Source: Actinomycetota bacterium (GTDB lineage: Bacteria > Actinomycetota > Acidimicrobiia > IMCC26256 > PALSA-610). Taken from it: a DNA stretch of 64,000 nucleotides. Below, one piece after another: positions 39,449 through 48,391 of this stretch. Every line of letters starts with the position of its first letter. Position 1 is the stretch's first letter. Where the stretch lies: NCBI GenBank assembly GCA_005773635.1, contig SXHN01000046.1, forward strand, positions 1 through 64,000. The letters run 5' to 3'. The notes below the pieces were generated by a model. That model did not search any database. It had not been told where the DNA came from and saw only the letters and a list, made by a program, of their open reading frames with translations. The position numbers and the translations under genes are program-made.

Positions 39449-40708
39449 TCATTTCAGGTGGTCGCGCAACCATTGCACAACTTGGAGTCGCGCAACTTCG
39501 ATTTGCTGCGCGGTGGAGAGGTCTTTGACCACAACGTTGCCCTCGGCCCACTCGCGTTCGCCGTACATCACGCCAAAGCGAGCTCCCGACCGGCTCGCGG
39601 CGGCCCATTGCTTCTTCAAATTCTTACTTCCGTACGAACGGTCGGCTCGCACATCGCCGCCTCGAATTTCGTGCAACAACTTCGCGACGTCCGGTTCGCC
39701 GATCGCATCAATAACAAAGACATCCGTAGAACTGGTCGATTGCGGGAGCACCGCTTCGGCGTCGCACGCAAGTAGCAGTCGCTCGATACCGCTGCCAAAG
39801 CCGATGGCGGGCGCTTGCGGACCACCCATCTCCGCGCTCAGTTTGTCGTAACGCCCGCCACCACCTAGCGCGTTCTGAGCACCGCCGAGCGCCAACCCCT
39901 GAAACTCGAACACGGTTGCGGTGTAGTAGTCGAAGCCGCGCACCAAACGAGGTGCGACTTCAAACGCAACATCAACAGAGCGTAATCCTGCTTGCACGGC
40001 GTCGAATTGCGCTGCGCTCGCATCGCTCAGGTAGTCACCGAGCTTGGGTGCAGCCGCAATGATCACCTGCCAGTCGGGCCGTTTCGAATCCAAAATCCGA
40101 AGCGGGTTGAGCTGCGCCCTCGGCATTTCGTCGCCAAGCGTCGCCGCGTTACTCAACCAATAGTCGAGCAGCACCGCCACGTAGCGTTGCCGCGTTTCGG
40201 CATCGCCCATGGAGTTAATCAAGAGCTTGACCTGGCGCAGCCCCAGTGAACGATAGAACCCATCGAGGAAGTCGATCATCTCGATGTCAATCTGCGGATC
40301 GTCGCTGCCGATCGCCTCCGCTCCCAGTTGCCAATGTTGTCGGTAGCGGCCCTCCTGCGGGGCTTCGTATCGGAAGTTGGGCGCGCAATACCAGACTTTC
40401 CACGGAGGTGTCGGGCGATGTTGCGCATACGCCCGCACGGTTCCTGCCGTACCCTCGGGGCGCAGCGCTAACCGTCGACCAGCTTTGTCGACGAAGTCGT
40501 ACATTTCCTTCGACACCACGTCAGTGCTTTGCCCGAGCCGAGCGAACACTTCGTAGTGCTCGAAGATCGGGGTCATCACCAGCCCAAAACCGTAAAGCTC
40601 CGCTCGGCCCGCGAATGCGCCGATGACCTCCATCCAACGCGACGAATCCGGAGGCAATACGTCGCGGGTGCCCTTTGGGGCTTGAAAAACGTCGCGGTCG
40701 CTAGCCAT
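39449..40708 (-). CDS. hisS: histidyl-tRNA synthetase
   Basis: APKGTRDVLPPDSSRW, LRPEGTAGTVRAY, GFDYYTATVFEF, GGGGRYDKL. Confidence 0.97.
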   Translation of the reverse strand: MASDRDVFQAPKGTRDVLPPDSSRWMEVIGAFAGRAELYGFGLVMTPIFEHYEVFARLGQSTDVVSKEMYDFVDKAGRRLALRPEGTAGTVRAYAQHRPTPPWKVWYCAPNFRYEAPQEGRYRQHWQLGAEAIGSDDPQIDIEMIDFLDGFYRSLGLRQVKLLINSMGDAETRQRYVAVLLDYWLSNAATLGDEMPRAQLNPLRILDSKRPDWQVIIAAAPKLGDYLSDASAAQFDAVQAGLRSVDVAFEVAPRLVRGFDYYTATVFEFQGLALGGAQNALGGGGRYDKLSAEMGGPQAPAIGFGSGIERLLLACDAEAVLPQSTSSTDVFVIDAIGEPDVAKLLHEIRGGDVRADRSYGSKNLKKQWAAASRSGARFGVMYGEREWAEGNVVVKDLSTAQQIEVARLQVVQWLRDHLK

Positions 40709-40812
40709 GGGACACCGAGGCTAGTTGGGGCACGCAGCAAATTTGGGATGGTTTTAGCCTGTTGAAATTGGTCGGCCGACTCGGCTTGCTCCGCGGCGCG
40801 CGCTACTCGCCA

Positions 40813-40828
40813 CGCCGGACGAAGTAGG
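40813..40828 (-). repeat. third partial copy of the CGCCGGACGAAGTAGG repeat core
   Basis: 16-bp identical core shared with 19665-19703 and 19752-19790; flanked by CTACT/AGTAG arms. Confidence 0.6.
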
Positions 40829-40845
40829 AGCTATGGGCATGCCAC

Positions 40846-42228
40846 TCAGGTCGTTTCGACCCAGGTTTCTGGTTCCAACGTGAACTCACCGAACCCCACA
40901 ATTTGATCGACTCGATCGTCGTAGGTGATATTCATATTGTTCTTGATCGTGATGCTGTTGGCGTAGACCGCACCGAGAAAATCTGCATTGTTCTTGAAAG
41001 AAACGGGACCATTGGGCGCGTACAACAAGGTCGCCGTGCCGTCATTGGGGGCAAAGTTGTTCTTTATTCCAATCGCACAATCAGCCGGGTTCCCGCCGTT
41101 GGACGTGCACACAGACGCGGGCGCCGGTTGATAAAACGACGCCAAAACAAATACTTTGTCAGTTAAGTTCGCCGACGAGACTCCCACACCGCCGAAGGCA
41201 TTGATGGGTGCACTCTCAGCAATGATCGTCGTATCGCCTCCAATGGTAACTCCGTTGATGTCGACTGGGTCTGAGGGGCCGCCGCCTTGAATGAAGAACG
41301 TCCCTGACAAGTTTGAACTGTTCGTCGACAGCCATACCGAGAACGCAGATGGTGACGCGAATACCTGCGGTGCGGGGTTGTAGTTCGCCGGATTAAAGGA
41401 ATAGGTCGGAATGGTTTTCGTAGCGGGCGCAGATTTGCAAACGTGAGTCGATAACGGGCCGGTAGATCCACTACCGGTCTTGATTCCCCAAGTAGTTGTG
41501 GCGCCCGCGATCGACCCTCCGACATTGATTTGATAATTCACCCCGCTCGGATCATCCGAACAACCAGGACTACTCGACGCGGCAGTCGCCTTGCCTCCGA
41601 TATGTGCGCCAGTACCCATATCGATCGCCCGACCGTTCGACGATTGAAAACCGCCGCTAATTACATCTCCTGTAACGGTCGAGTTGTTCGCCATCGTCAC
41701 CCACCCCGTTGCGGCGTTGACTGATCCTTCAATTGTGTCGTTTTGGTAGACCGTCACGCTGCCATTCGCCCAGACATCGCCAACGACATGATTGTTGTTC
41801 TTGGTATCAACGTCGCTGAGCGAGAACAGTGCGTATCGAAACGTTCGTGGCGGTGCCATGACAACGCGAACGGAACGACCTGCAGCCAACCCCTGCGCTT
41901 CGCCCGCGGAGCCGGTGCTGTCGATCTGATAACGGTTGCGCCCAAGATAGGTCACAGCAACGGTGTACGAACCCTCGGTTGTTACTCCAGCAAACGGCGC
42001 CGGTGTCGCTCCGTTTGTCGATTGAAGGTACGCGATCGCTCGTTGCACCCCCGCCTCCGCGGTCGCCAGCGATGACTCCCAATTCTTGCCTCGCTGACTC
42101 GACCGGTCGGCGTGGGTGCCCGTTGTCAAGATCACAGCACCAAGGGCGGCGACAATCGCCACGATCATCACCGCGCTAATCATGGCGAAACCACTTTCAC
42201 GATCGCTGCTTTGACTTCGCGACATCAC
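40846..42228 (-). CDS. PilX/GspK-like pseudopilin-associated protein
   Basis: ESGFAMISAVMIVAIVAALGAVILTTGTHADRSSQRG...ATAEAGVQRAI. Confidence 0.75.
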   Translation of the reverse strand: MMSRSQSSDRESGFAMISAVMIVAIVAALGAVILTTGTHADRSSQRGKNWESSLATAEAGVQRAIAYLQSTNGATPAPFAGVTTEGSYTVAVTYLGRNRYQIDSTGSAGEAQGLAAGRSVRVVMAPPRTFRYALFSLSDVDTKNNNHVVGDVWANGSVTVYQNDTIEGSVNAATGWVTMANNSTVTGDVISGGFQSSNGRAIDMGTGAHIGGKATAASSSPGCSDDPSGVNYQINVGGSIAGATTTWGIKTGSGSTGPLSTHVCKSAPATKTIPTYSFNPANYNPAPQVFASPSAFSVWLSTNSSNLSGTFFIQGGGPSDPVDINGVTIGGDTTIIAESAPINAFGGVGVSSANLTDKVFVLASFYQPAPASVCTSNGGNPADCAIGIKNNFAPNDGTATLLYAPNGPVSFKNNADFLGAVYANSITIKNNMNITYDDRVDQIVGFGEFTLEPETWVETT

Positions 42229-42236
42229 AGATTTCC

Positions 42237-42743
42237 TTAAAAGTTCCGAAGGTGGATTTCGGAGGTCAGTTGAATCGTTGCATCTGGCGACGCTTCAGGA
42301 ATGACTTCGAGTAGTAAGCCGACGGTTTCAGTTGCGGTCGTGTCCGGGGAGTACGAAAATATCGACGAAGATGCAAGACGAGTCTGCAGAATTTCGGTCG
42401 GGCGCCCTGTAACCGTGCGGCGCAGCGTCGAGCCAGAGATGTCATAGGTGACTGTCGCGGCGACACCCAACACATAGGTCGACAGCACCAGGTGATCAGC
42501 ATCAGACGTCGGATCAATCGCCGATGCCTGCCGAAGGTCTTTGGTCATGCGGGCCATCGACGCACGCGTCTCATCCAGTATCGCCGCACGGTCAGAACCG
42601 AATCGTGCGGTTCTTTGCGCGCTGGTTAACTGCATACCGAGCGTCCCAACCACCAGGAGCAACAGCCCAAGCGTGATCGTAAGCTCAATCAGCGAGAAGC
42701 CTCGGTCGTCTTGTCTGCGACGGATGGGTTGGCGCTCGCTCAT
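42237..42743 (-). CDS. prepilin-type N-terminal methylation protein (pseudopilin)
   Basis: RRQDDRGFSLIELTITLGLLLLVVGTLGMQ prepilin motif. Confidence 0.85.
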   Translation of the reverse strand: MSERQPIRRRQDDRGFSLIELTITLGLLLLVVGTLGMQLTSAQRTARFGSDRAAILDETRASMARMTKDLRQASAIDPTSDADHLVLSTYVLGVAATVTYDISGSTLRRTVTGRPTEILQTRLASSSIFSYSPDTTATETVGLLLEVIPEASPDATIQLTSEIHLRNF

Positions 42744-44044
42744 CAGGAACACTGATTCTTCGTAAGCGAAATCGTCGCAGTGCTGACGGATTCGTTGCCT
42801 GCTTTGTCGTAGCCGACGACGTAGAACCGCACGCTGTCGAGACTCTTTTTGTGCGTATCGGTGAATGTCAAGGACGCGGTCGTCGCGAGCGCTGTCCAAG
42901 TCGCACCATCAGTGCTGCGGTAAACTCGGTAGCCGGAAAAGTTGAGGTCTGTCGACGTACCCCAGGTCAGCACGACGGTTCGGTTTGCGCCCGAGCAAGT
43001 CACCACCCTTGAGAAACTCGAAGGAACGGTCGGGGGCGTCATGTCGAGGGTAATGGATGCACCTGAAAATACACTCGTGTTTCCGGCCGCATCTTTCGCT
43101 TCGTAACTCACGGTCTTGACACCGTCGCCGCTAGATAGTGACCACGAAACAGTCGGATTCAGCGAATCGAACTGTGTCCAAAGGCCCCATGTGGCACCAT
43201 CATTCGACAGTCGGAAACTGGCCGGCCCGCATGCATCGCTCAGCGCTGAAGTGATTGTGATCGATGAAGCTGCGGTGAACCCCGAAATAGCACCGGCCGA
43301 ACCGTTCAACGTGTACGAACCAGCCGGGCCAGTGATGTCGCCTGGGCACAGGGACGTAGTCGTCGTCGGGCCCAATGTCGTTGTCGTAGCCGGAGGCAGT
43401 GTGGTGGTCGTTGCAGCTGGTGCAGTCGTTGTCGTGGCTCCTACCGTCACTGTTCCGGTCGAAAAGAGCGACGACGCGCGAAGGTTTCTGCTGATGCCAT
43501 TCACACTCGGTGCTTTGTACTGAACAATCGCAGTGACGCGCTTGTAGTCCTGTGTCCCAACGATCTGAGGATCATCGACCCACGTAACGTATTGGTAGAT
43601 CCGCATCACGGTTGACCCCACTTGTACTGGGTCTTCGAAATGCAGCACATCTCCCGACGAAGCGTCGACGACCAACGGTTCGAGATTTCCGAGTCCGTCA
43701 ACATCGAAATACCCACCATCCGGGCTCACATCGGAGTCGGGGTTCGCGGGGTCGAGCGACATGGCGGGCGCACTCGACAGCGCAAGGCGCGAATACGCGA
43801 TGCTCCGCAAATGCTCAATGCGGGCCGAGGCAAGATCCGAAGCGGTCTGACGCTGCCGTGCCATCGCAACAGTACGGAGGCCGAGGCCAAGGGTGACGGC
43901 GAACCCTCCGGCGACAATCGCCAGAATCATCGTCGCTGAAATCAGCTCCAGCAGCGTAAATCCGCGCTCGGACAACGACCGTCGTTGTCTATGTGCGCGT
44001 CTCCAGCCACCCACCACACCTCGAAGCAAGCGCTGACACATCAT
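42743..44044 (-). CDS. prepilin-type protein with Thr-rich linker and Ig/FN3-like C-terminal domains
   Basis: SERGFTLLELISATMILAIVAGG prepilin motif; TTTTAPAATTTTLPPATTTTLGPTTTTSL linker. Confidence 0.85.
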   Translation of the reverse strand: MMCQRLLRGVVGGWRRAHRQRRSLSERGFTLLELISATMILAIVAGGFAVTLGLGLRTVAMARQRQTASDLASARIEHLRSIAYSRLALSSAPAMSLDPANPDSDVSPDGGYFDVDGLGNLEPLVVDASSGDVLHFEDPVQVGSTVMRIYQYVTWVDDPQIVGTQDYKRVTAIVQYKAPSVNGISRNLRASSLFSTGTVTVGATTTTAPAATTTTLPPATTTTLGPTTTTSLCPGDITGPAGSYTLNGSAGAISGFTAASSITITSALSDACGPASFRLSNDGATWGLWTQFDSLNPTVSWSLSSGDGVKTVSYEAKDAAGNTSVFSGASITLDMTPPTVPSSFSRVVTCSGANRTVVLTWGTSTDLNFSGYRVYRSTDGATWTALATTASLTFTDTHKKSLDSVRFYVVGYDKAGNESVSTATISLTKNQCS

Positions 44045-44054
44045 GAGCTCGCTC

Positions 44055-44099
44055 CTTTGGTCGGTCGCCAGATGTCACTCTGGGTGGTATCGACCAAAG
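44055..44099 (-). promoter_or_regulatory. stem-loop in the 5' leader of the pseudopilin operon, adjoining the RBS
   Basis: CTTTGGTCG (44055-44063) / CGACCAAAG (44091-44099), with internal CCAGA/TCTGG; on the minus strand the 3' arm runs into AAAGGAG before the ATG. Confidence 0.5.
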
Positions 44100-44186
44100 A
44101 GTCGGTAAAGCTTGAGGCAGTAGACGTTAAAGGTGACGCCCGACCTCGGTCACGATCTTCAGCGCCGGGCGCACCGACCGCCGGAA

Positions 44187-46382
44187 TTATCGAGCGCCGG
44201 GCAACACGCGAACCACGTCGTAGACCGCATCGACACGCTTCATCGCGGCCAATATCGAGTCGAGATGGTCGGGTTCTGCAAGCTCAAATTCGAAACGGAT
44301 TCGGGCAATGCGGTCCGAGGTCGTTTTCGACGAACAAGTCAAAATATTCACGTGATGTTCCGAGAGCTCGTCGGCCACGTCGCGCAGCAACTTCGACCGG
44401 TCGAGCGCCTCAATTTCAATCGAGACCACATACGCACGCGGAGCGTCACGGTTCCATTCCACTTCGATCACGCGGTCACCGACCGTCAACAAGCTGAGCG
44501 CATTCGCGCAATCAGTCCGGTGCACTGACACTCCCCGACCGCGGGTAACGAACCCCATAATTTCGTCGCCCGGCACCGGAGTGCAGCACTTGGATAGCCG
44601 TACCATGATGTCGTCGAGACCCTCCACATGCACGCCCACCGAGTCGCGTGATGTGTTCGACCGCTGCGGCTTACGGGCGGTAGTTGGAACTTGTTCCTCG
44701 CCGTCTTGCAGCACTCGCTGAATCCGTTGTACTACCGATTTAGCAGTCACGTGATGCTCACCAATCGCGGCATAGAGGGAATCAACGTCGGCGTAATTCA
44801 TGGCCTCAACGACTTCACGCAACGCGAGCGCCGGCAACTTCTGGACCGGTAAGCCTTCGCGCCGCAGTGCGCGGTCAAATTCGTCGCGCCCGGCGTCGAT
44901 AGCATCGGTGCGGCGCTCTCGAGAAAACCAATGTCGGATCTTGGATTTCGCGCGTGGCGTGGCGACGAACTGCAACCAATCGCGCGTCGGGCCGGCGTCC
45001 GCGACCTTGCTCGTGAATACTTCAACACTGTCGCCAGATTGCAACCGCGTATCGAGTGGCACGAGCCGGTTATTGACTCGAGCCCCGATGCAGCGCTGCC
45101 CCACCTCGGTATGAATCGCATAGGCGAAATCAACTGGGCACGACCCGGCCGGAAGTGTCATGACGTTGCCCGCAGGAGTGAACACAAACACTTCATCTTG
45201 ATCGAGGTCGATCTTGAGGCTGGCCATGAACTCAGCCGGGTCGTTCGTATCGCGTTGCCAGTCGACAATGCGCGCCAACCAATCGAGATCTTGTTGCGTA
45301 CCTTGTTCTTTGTAACCCCAGTGCGCCGCCACACCGTATTCGGCGCGTTCATGCATTTCGCGGGTACGAATCTGAAACTCGACCGGACGCCCGCCCGTGC
45401 CCACGACCGTGGTGTGCAGCGATTGATACAAATTGAATTTCGGCATCGCGATGTAGTCCTTGAATCGACCTTGTATCGGTCGCCAAGTCGCATGCACCGC
45501 ACCAAGCACCGCGTAACAATCTTTGACTTCATCAACGACCACGCGCACGCCCAGAAGGTCGAAAATGTCGGCGAACTCTTTGCCTCGTACAACCATCTTT
45601 TCGTAGATCGACCAGTAGTGCTTAGGGCGGGCGGTCACCTTGCCATCGACACGCAGCTCGAGCAGACGTTCTTCGACTTCACTCACCACGACATCGAGAT
45701 CAGTCGTACTCGATGGTTCGCGCCCTGCAACCATCTGCTCGATTTCCGCGTACCGCTTCGGATACAACACCGCAAACGAAAGGTCTTCGAGCTGCCACTT
45801 CACATCTCCGATTCCTAGGCGATGCGCAAGCGGAGCGTATATATCGAGAGTTTCTTGCGCGATGCGAAGTTGCTTTTCTTCGGGCATCGACGCGATCGTG
45901 CGCATATTGTGGAGACGGTCTGCAAGCTTGATCAACAACACTCGAAGGTCTTTGGCGATAGCAACAAGCATTTTGCGCATCGTGGCCGCTTGCTGTTCTT
46001 CTTTGCTGTCGAAATGAATCCGTTCGAGTTTGGTGACGCCATCGACCAGCGCAGCGACCTCTGATCCGAAATCCCGTTCGAGATCGGCGAGGGTAATCGT
46101 GGTGTCTTCGACTGCGTCATGCAGCAATGCGCCAGCGATGGTGGTGTCGTCGAGGCCAAGTTCGGCCAACACCATCGCGACCCCTACTGGATGGGTGATG
46201 TAGGCATCACCCGATCGTCGGACTTGATCTTTATGCGCGTTGAGCGCAACCGCGTACGCCAATTCGATGAGGGTTGTATCGGCGTTGGGGTGACGACGCG
46301 AGAAACGAGAGGTAAGGCCCGCGAGCAGCGGATCTACTGGTGCTGGCGCTGCATGACTCCGACGTACCAACTTCGTTCTCAT
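44187..46382 (-). CDS. rel: bifunctional (p)ppGpp synthetase/hydrolase RelA/SpoT
   Basis: HD, synthetase, TGS and ACT domains: HPVGVAMVLAELGLDDTTIAGALLHDAVEDT, GRFKDYIAMPKFNLYQSLHTTV. Confidence 0.97.
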   Translation of the reverse strand: MRTKLVRRSHAAPAPVDPLLAGLTSRFSRRHPNADTTLIELAYAVALNAHKDQVRRSGDAYITHPVGVAMVLAELGLDDTTIAGALLHDAVEDTTITLADLERDFGSEVAALVDGVTKLERIHFDSKEEQQAATMRKMLVAIAKDLRVLLIKLADRLHNMRTIASMPEEKQLRIAQETLDIYAPLAHRLGIGDVKWQLEDLSFAVLYPKRYAEIEQMVAGREPSSTTDLDVVVSEVEERLLELRVDGKVTARPKHYWSIYEKMVVRGKEFADIFDLLGVRVVVDEVKDCYAVLGAVHATWRPIQGRFKDYIAMPKFNLYQSLHTTVVGTGGRPVEFQIRTREMHERAEYGVAAHWGYKEQGTQQDLDWLARIVDWQRDTNDPAEFMASLKIDLDQDEVFVFTPAGNVMTLPAGSCPVDFAYAIHTEVGQRCIGARVNNRLVPLDTRLQSGDSVEVFTSKVADAGPTRDWLQFVATPRAKSKIRHWFSRERRTDAIDAGRDEFDRALRREGLPVQKLPALALREVVEAMNYADVDSLYAAIGEHHVTAKSVVQRIQRVLQDGEEQVPTTARKPQRSNTSRDSVGVHVEGLDDIMVRLSKCCTPVPGDEIMGFVTRGRGVSVHRTDCANALSLLTVGDRVIEVEWNRDAPRAYVVSIEIEALDRSKLLRDVADELSEHHVNILTCSSKTTSDRIARIRFEFELAEPDHLDSILAAMKRVDAVYDVVRVLPGAR

Positions 46383-46417
46383 GAACGAATCCCGCTCCTT
46401 TGCTGTTCGCTCAGCAC

Positions 46418-46945
46418 CTAATAGTTCACAACTGAGTGAATTTCGGTTTCACCAAGTTGCCTTCGACCATCCAAAAATCCGAGTTCGATGAAGAACGCAC
46501 AGCCCACGATGGTGCCCCCCAATTTGTGAACGAGCCGCAACGCAGCATTAGCAGTGCCACCCGTAGCCAACACATCATCAACGATCAGCACTCGTTCGCC
46601 CGGCAGAATCGCGTCGCGGTGAAGTTCCAGCACGTCGGTGCCGTACTCCAGCGCGTATTCCTCACGCTCCACATGCCAGGGCAATTTGCCCGGCTTACGC
46701 ACCGGCACGAAGCCGGCACCGAGACGGCAAGCAATCGGCGCAGCGAAGACAAATCCGCGTGCTTCGATACCGACCACTTTGTCGATTTCGACCGTCGAAA
46801 ATGGTTCCATCACGGCGTCGACTGCGGCGGCGAAGGCCTCCGGGAGCGCGAGCACCGGCGTGATGTCTTTGAACACAACTCCTGGTTTTGGATAATCGGG
46901 GAGATCGCGCACGTGGTCTCGTATCCAAGCCGCGTCAAGTCCCAT
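46418..46945 (-). CDS. apt: adenine phosphoribosyltransferase
   Basis: [34 protein letters not shown]. Confidence 0.97.
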   Translation of the reverse strand: MGLDAAWIRDHVRDLPDYPKPGVVFKDITPVLALPEAFAAAVDAVMEPFSTVEIDKVVGIEARGFVFAAPIACRLGAGFVPVRKPGKLPWHVEREEYALEYGTDVLELHRDAILPGERVLIVDDVLATGGTANAALRLVHKLGGTIVGCAFFIELGFLDGRRQLGETEIHSVVNY

Positions 46946-46972
46946 TACGGCAGTCTAGGAGCGCACCACTCG

Positions 46973-48391
46973 TTACTTTCGCTTTCGGCCTCGGGTCTGG
47001 CGTGCCTTTGGCGCAACCAACGGACGCATCACAGCAGGCGGTCCGGCAACACCCGACGGGTCCCAATCTTGTGGATTCACTACATCCGACGCGGCAGCTA
47101 CCGTCTCCTTAGGTACTGAACGTGCGGCACCGGCTGCCCGCGCCGCTTGCTTTTCGCTCAACGCCCGGTATTGCGGTTCGCGTTCCTTCCACCACACCAG
47201 TGCGGGAGTTGCCACAAATATCGACGAATAGGACCCGACGAGCAAGCCAAAGAACAACGCCAATGCAAAATCTTCGAGTGACGTCGCTCCGAAGAACCCG
47301 ACACCAACGACCAACAACGAAAACACCGGCAGCAGCGCCACGAAGGATGTCGACAACGACCGCATCAGCACTTCGTTCAGGGATCGGGTCGCCATGTCGC
47401 GATAGGTCGACCGACCTATCGCGGTGAGTGCCCCTTCGTTTTCTTTGATCTTGTCAAACACCACGACGGTGTCGTAGAGCGAGAACCCAAGAATCGTCAA
47501 GAAGGCCGTCACTGTGGCCGGAGAAACGGTGAATTGGGAAATCGCGTAGACCGCGACCGTGAAGACGATGTCGTGCATCACCGCGACGAGCGCGGCCATG
47601 GCCATTTTAAATTCGAAGCGAATCGATAGGTACAGGGCCAGCACTACGAAAAACACCAACAACGCGGTCAGCGCTTTGCGCGACACCTCTCCACCCCACG
47701 TCGGGCCGACAGTGCTGATACTCACGTCGGTGGTTTTGGCACCCGCATACTTCGCCAGATTTTCGCTGACGACCTGGCGTTCACTCTTCGGCTCTTTGTC
47801 GAGAGCAACTGTGACTTGTTGTCCTGTTACTGTCACCGTCGCTTTAGCGCCGCTCAAAACTGCCGGCGTCAGCGCCTTTTCGACCTTCGCTTTGTCCGCC
47901 TCAATTGCCTTAGCGACGCTGAAGCTCTGGTTGCCGCCGACAGAGGCTTCGGTGACGTCACTGGTCTTGACCCCGGTTGCCCGAGCAATCTGTTCACGGA
48001 TCGTCTCGATCGCGTCATTCACCACTTGCGCTTGCACACGGATCGTCTTTTGTCCCGACTGAGGGCTCGATGAGATCGTGGCTTTGTAATCCTCGATGGT
48101 CGTAGCGTCAAGAATGTCACGCACCTTGGCAACACTGACGTCACGATCCTTGGGCACCTCTACCTGCCACGCTACGCCCCCGCGGAAATCAATACCCAGA
48201 TTCAACGGACGCACCAGCAACAGCAACGGGCCACCAATCACGACCACCAAAAACAGCGTCAACAACAGCCGTCGTCGAGCGAGAAAACGAAAGTTGGTTC
48301 GTTCGTGGTAGAGGTCGGACAGGCGATGCCGACGATCAACGCCAGCGACGCCACCATCGGTCATGTGATCAGAGCCGGAAACGTGACTCAT
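46973..48391 (-). CDS. secF: protein translocase subunit SecF
   Basis: GIDFRGGVAWQVEV, ALVAVMHDIVFTVAVYAI, FSLYDTVVVFDKIKEN. Confidence 0.96.
   Translation of the reverse strand: MSHVSGSDHMTDGGVAGVDRRHRLSDLYHERTNFRFLARRRLLLTLFLVVVIGGPLLLLVRPLNLGIDFRGGVAWQVEVPKDRDVSVAKVRDILDATTIEDYKATISSSPQSGQKTIRVQAQVVNDAIETIREQIARATGVKTSDVTEASVGGNQSFSVAKAIEADKAKVEKALTPAVLSGAKATVTVTGQQVTVALDKEPKSERQVVSENLAKYAGAKTTDVSISTVGPTWGGEVSRKALTALLVFFVVLALYLSIRFEFKMAMAALVAVMHDIVFTVAVYAISQFTVSPATVTAFLTILGFSLYDTVVVFDKIKENEGALTAIGRSTYRDMATRSLNEVLMRSLSTSFVALLPVFSLLVVGVGFFGATSLEDFALALFFGLLVGSYSSIFVATPALVWWKEREPQYRALSEKQAARAAGAARSVPKETVAAASDVVNPQDWDPSGVAGPPAVMRPLVAPKARQTRGRKRK

Noticed and set aside
44100-44186. c-di-GMP (GEMM) riboswitch upstream of the pseudopilin operon
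   Set aside because: The conserved GEMM core sequences were not seen; only a hairpin adjoining the RBS is supported.
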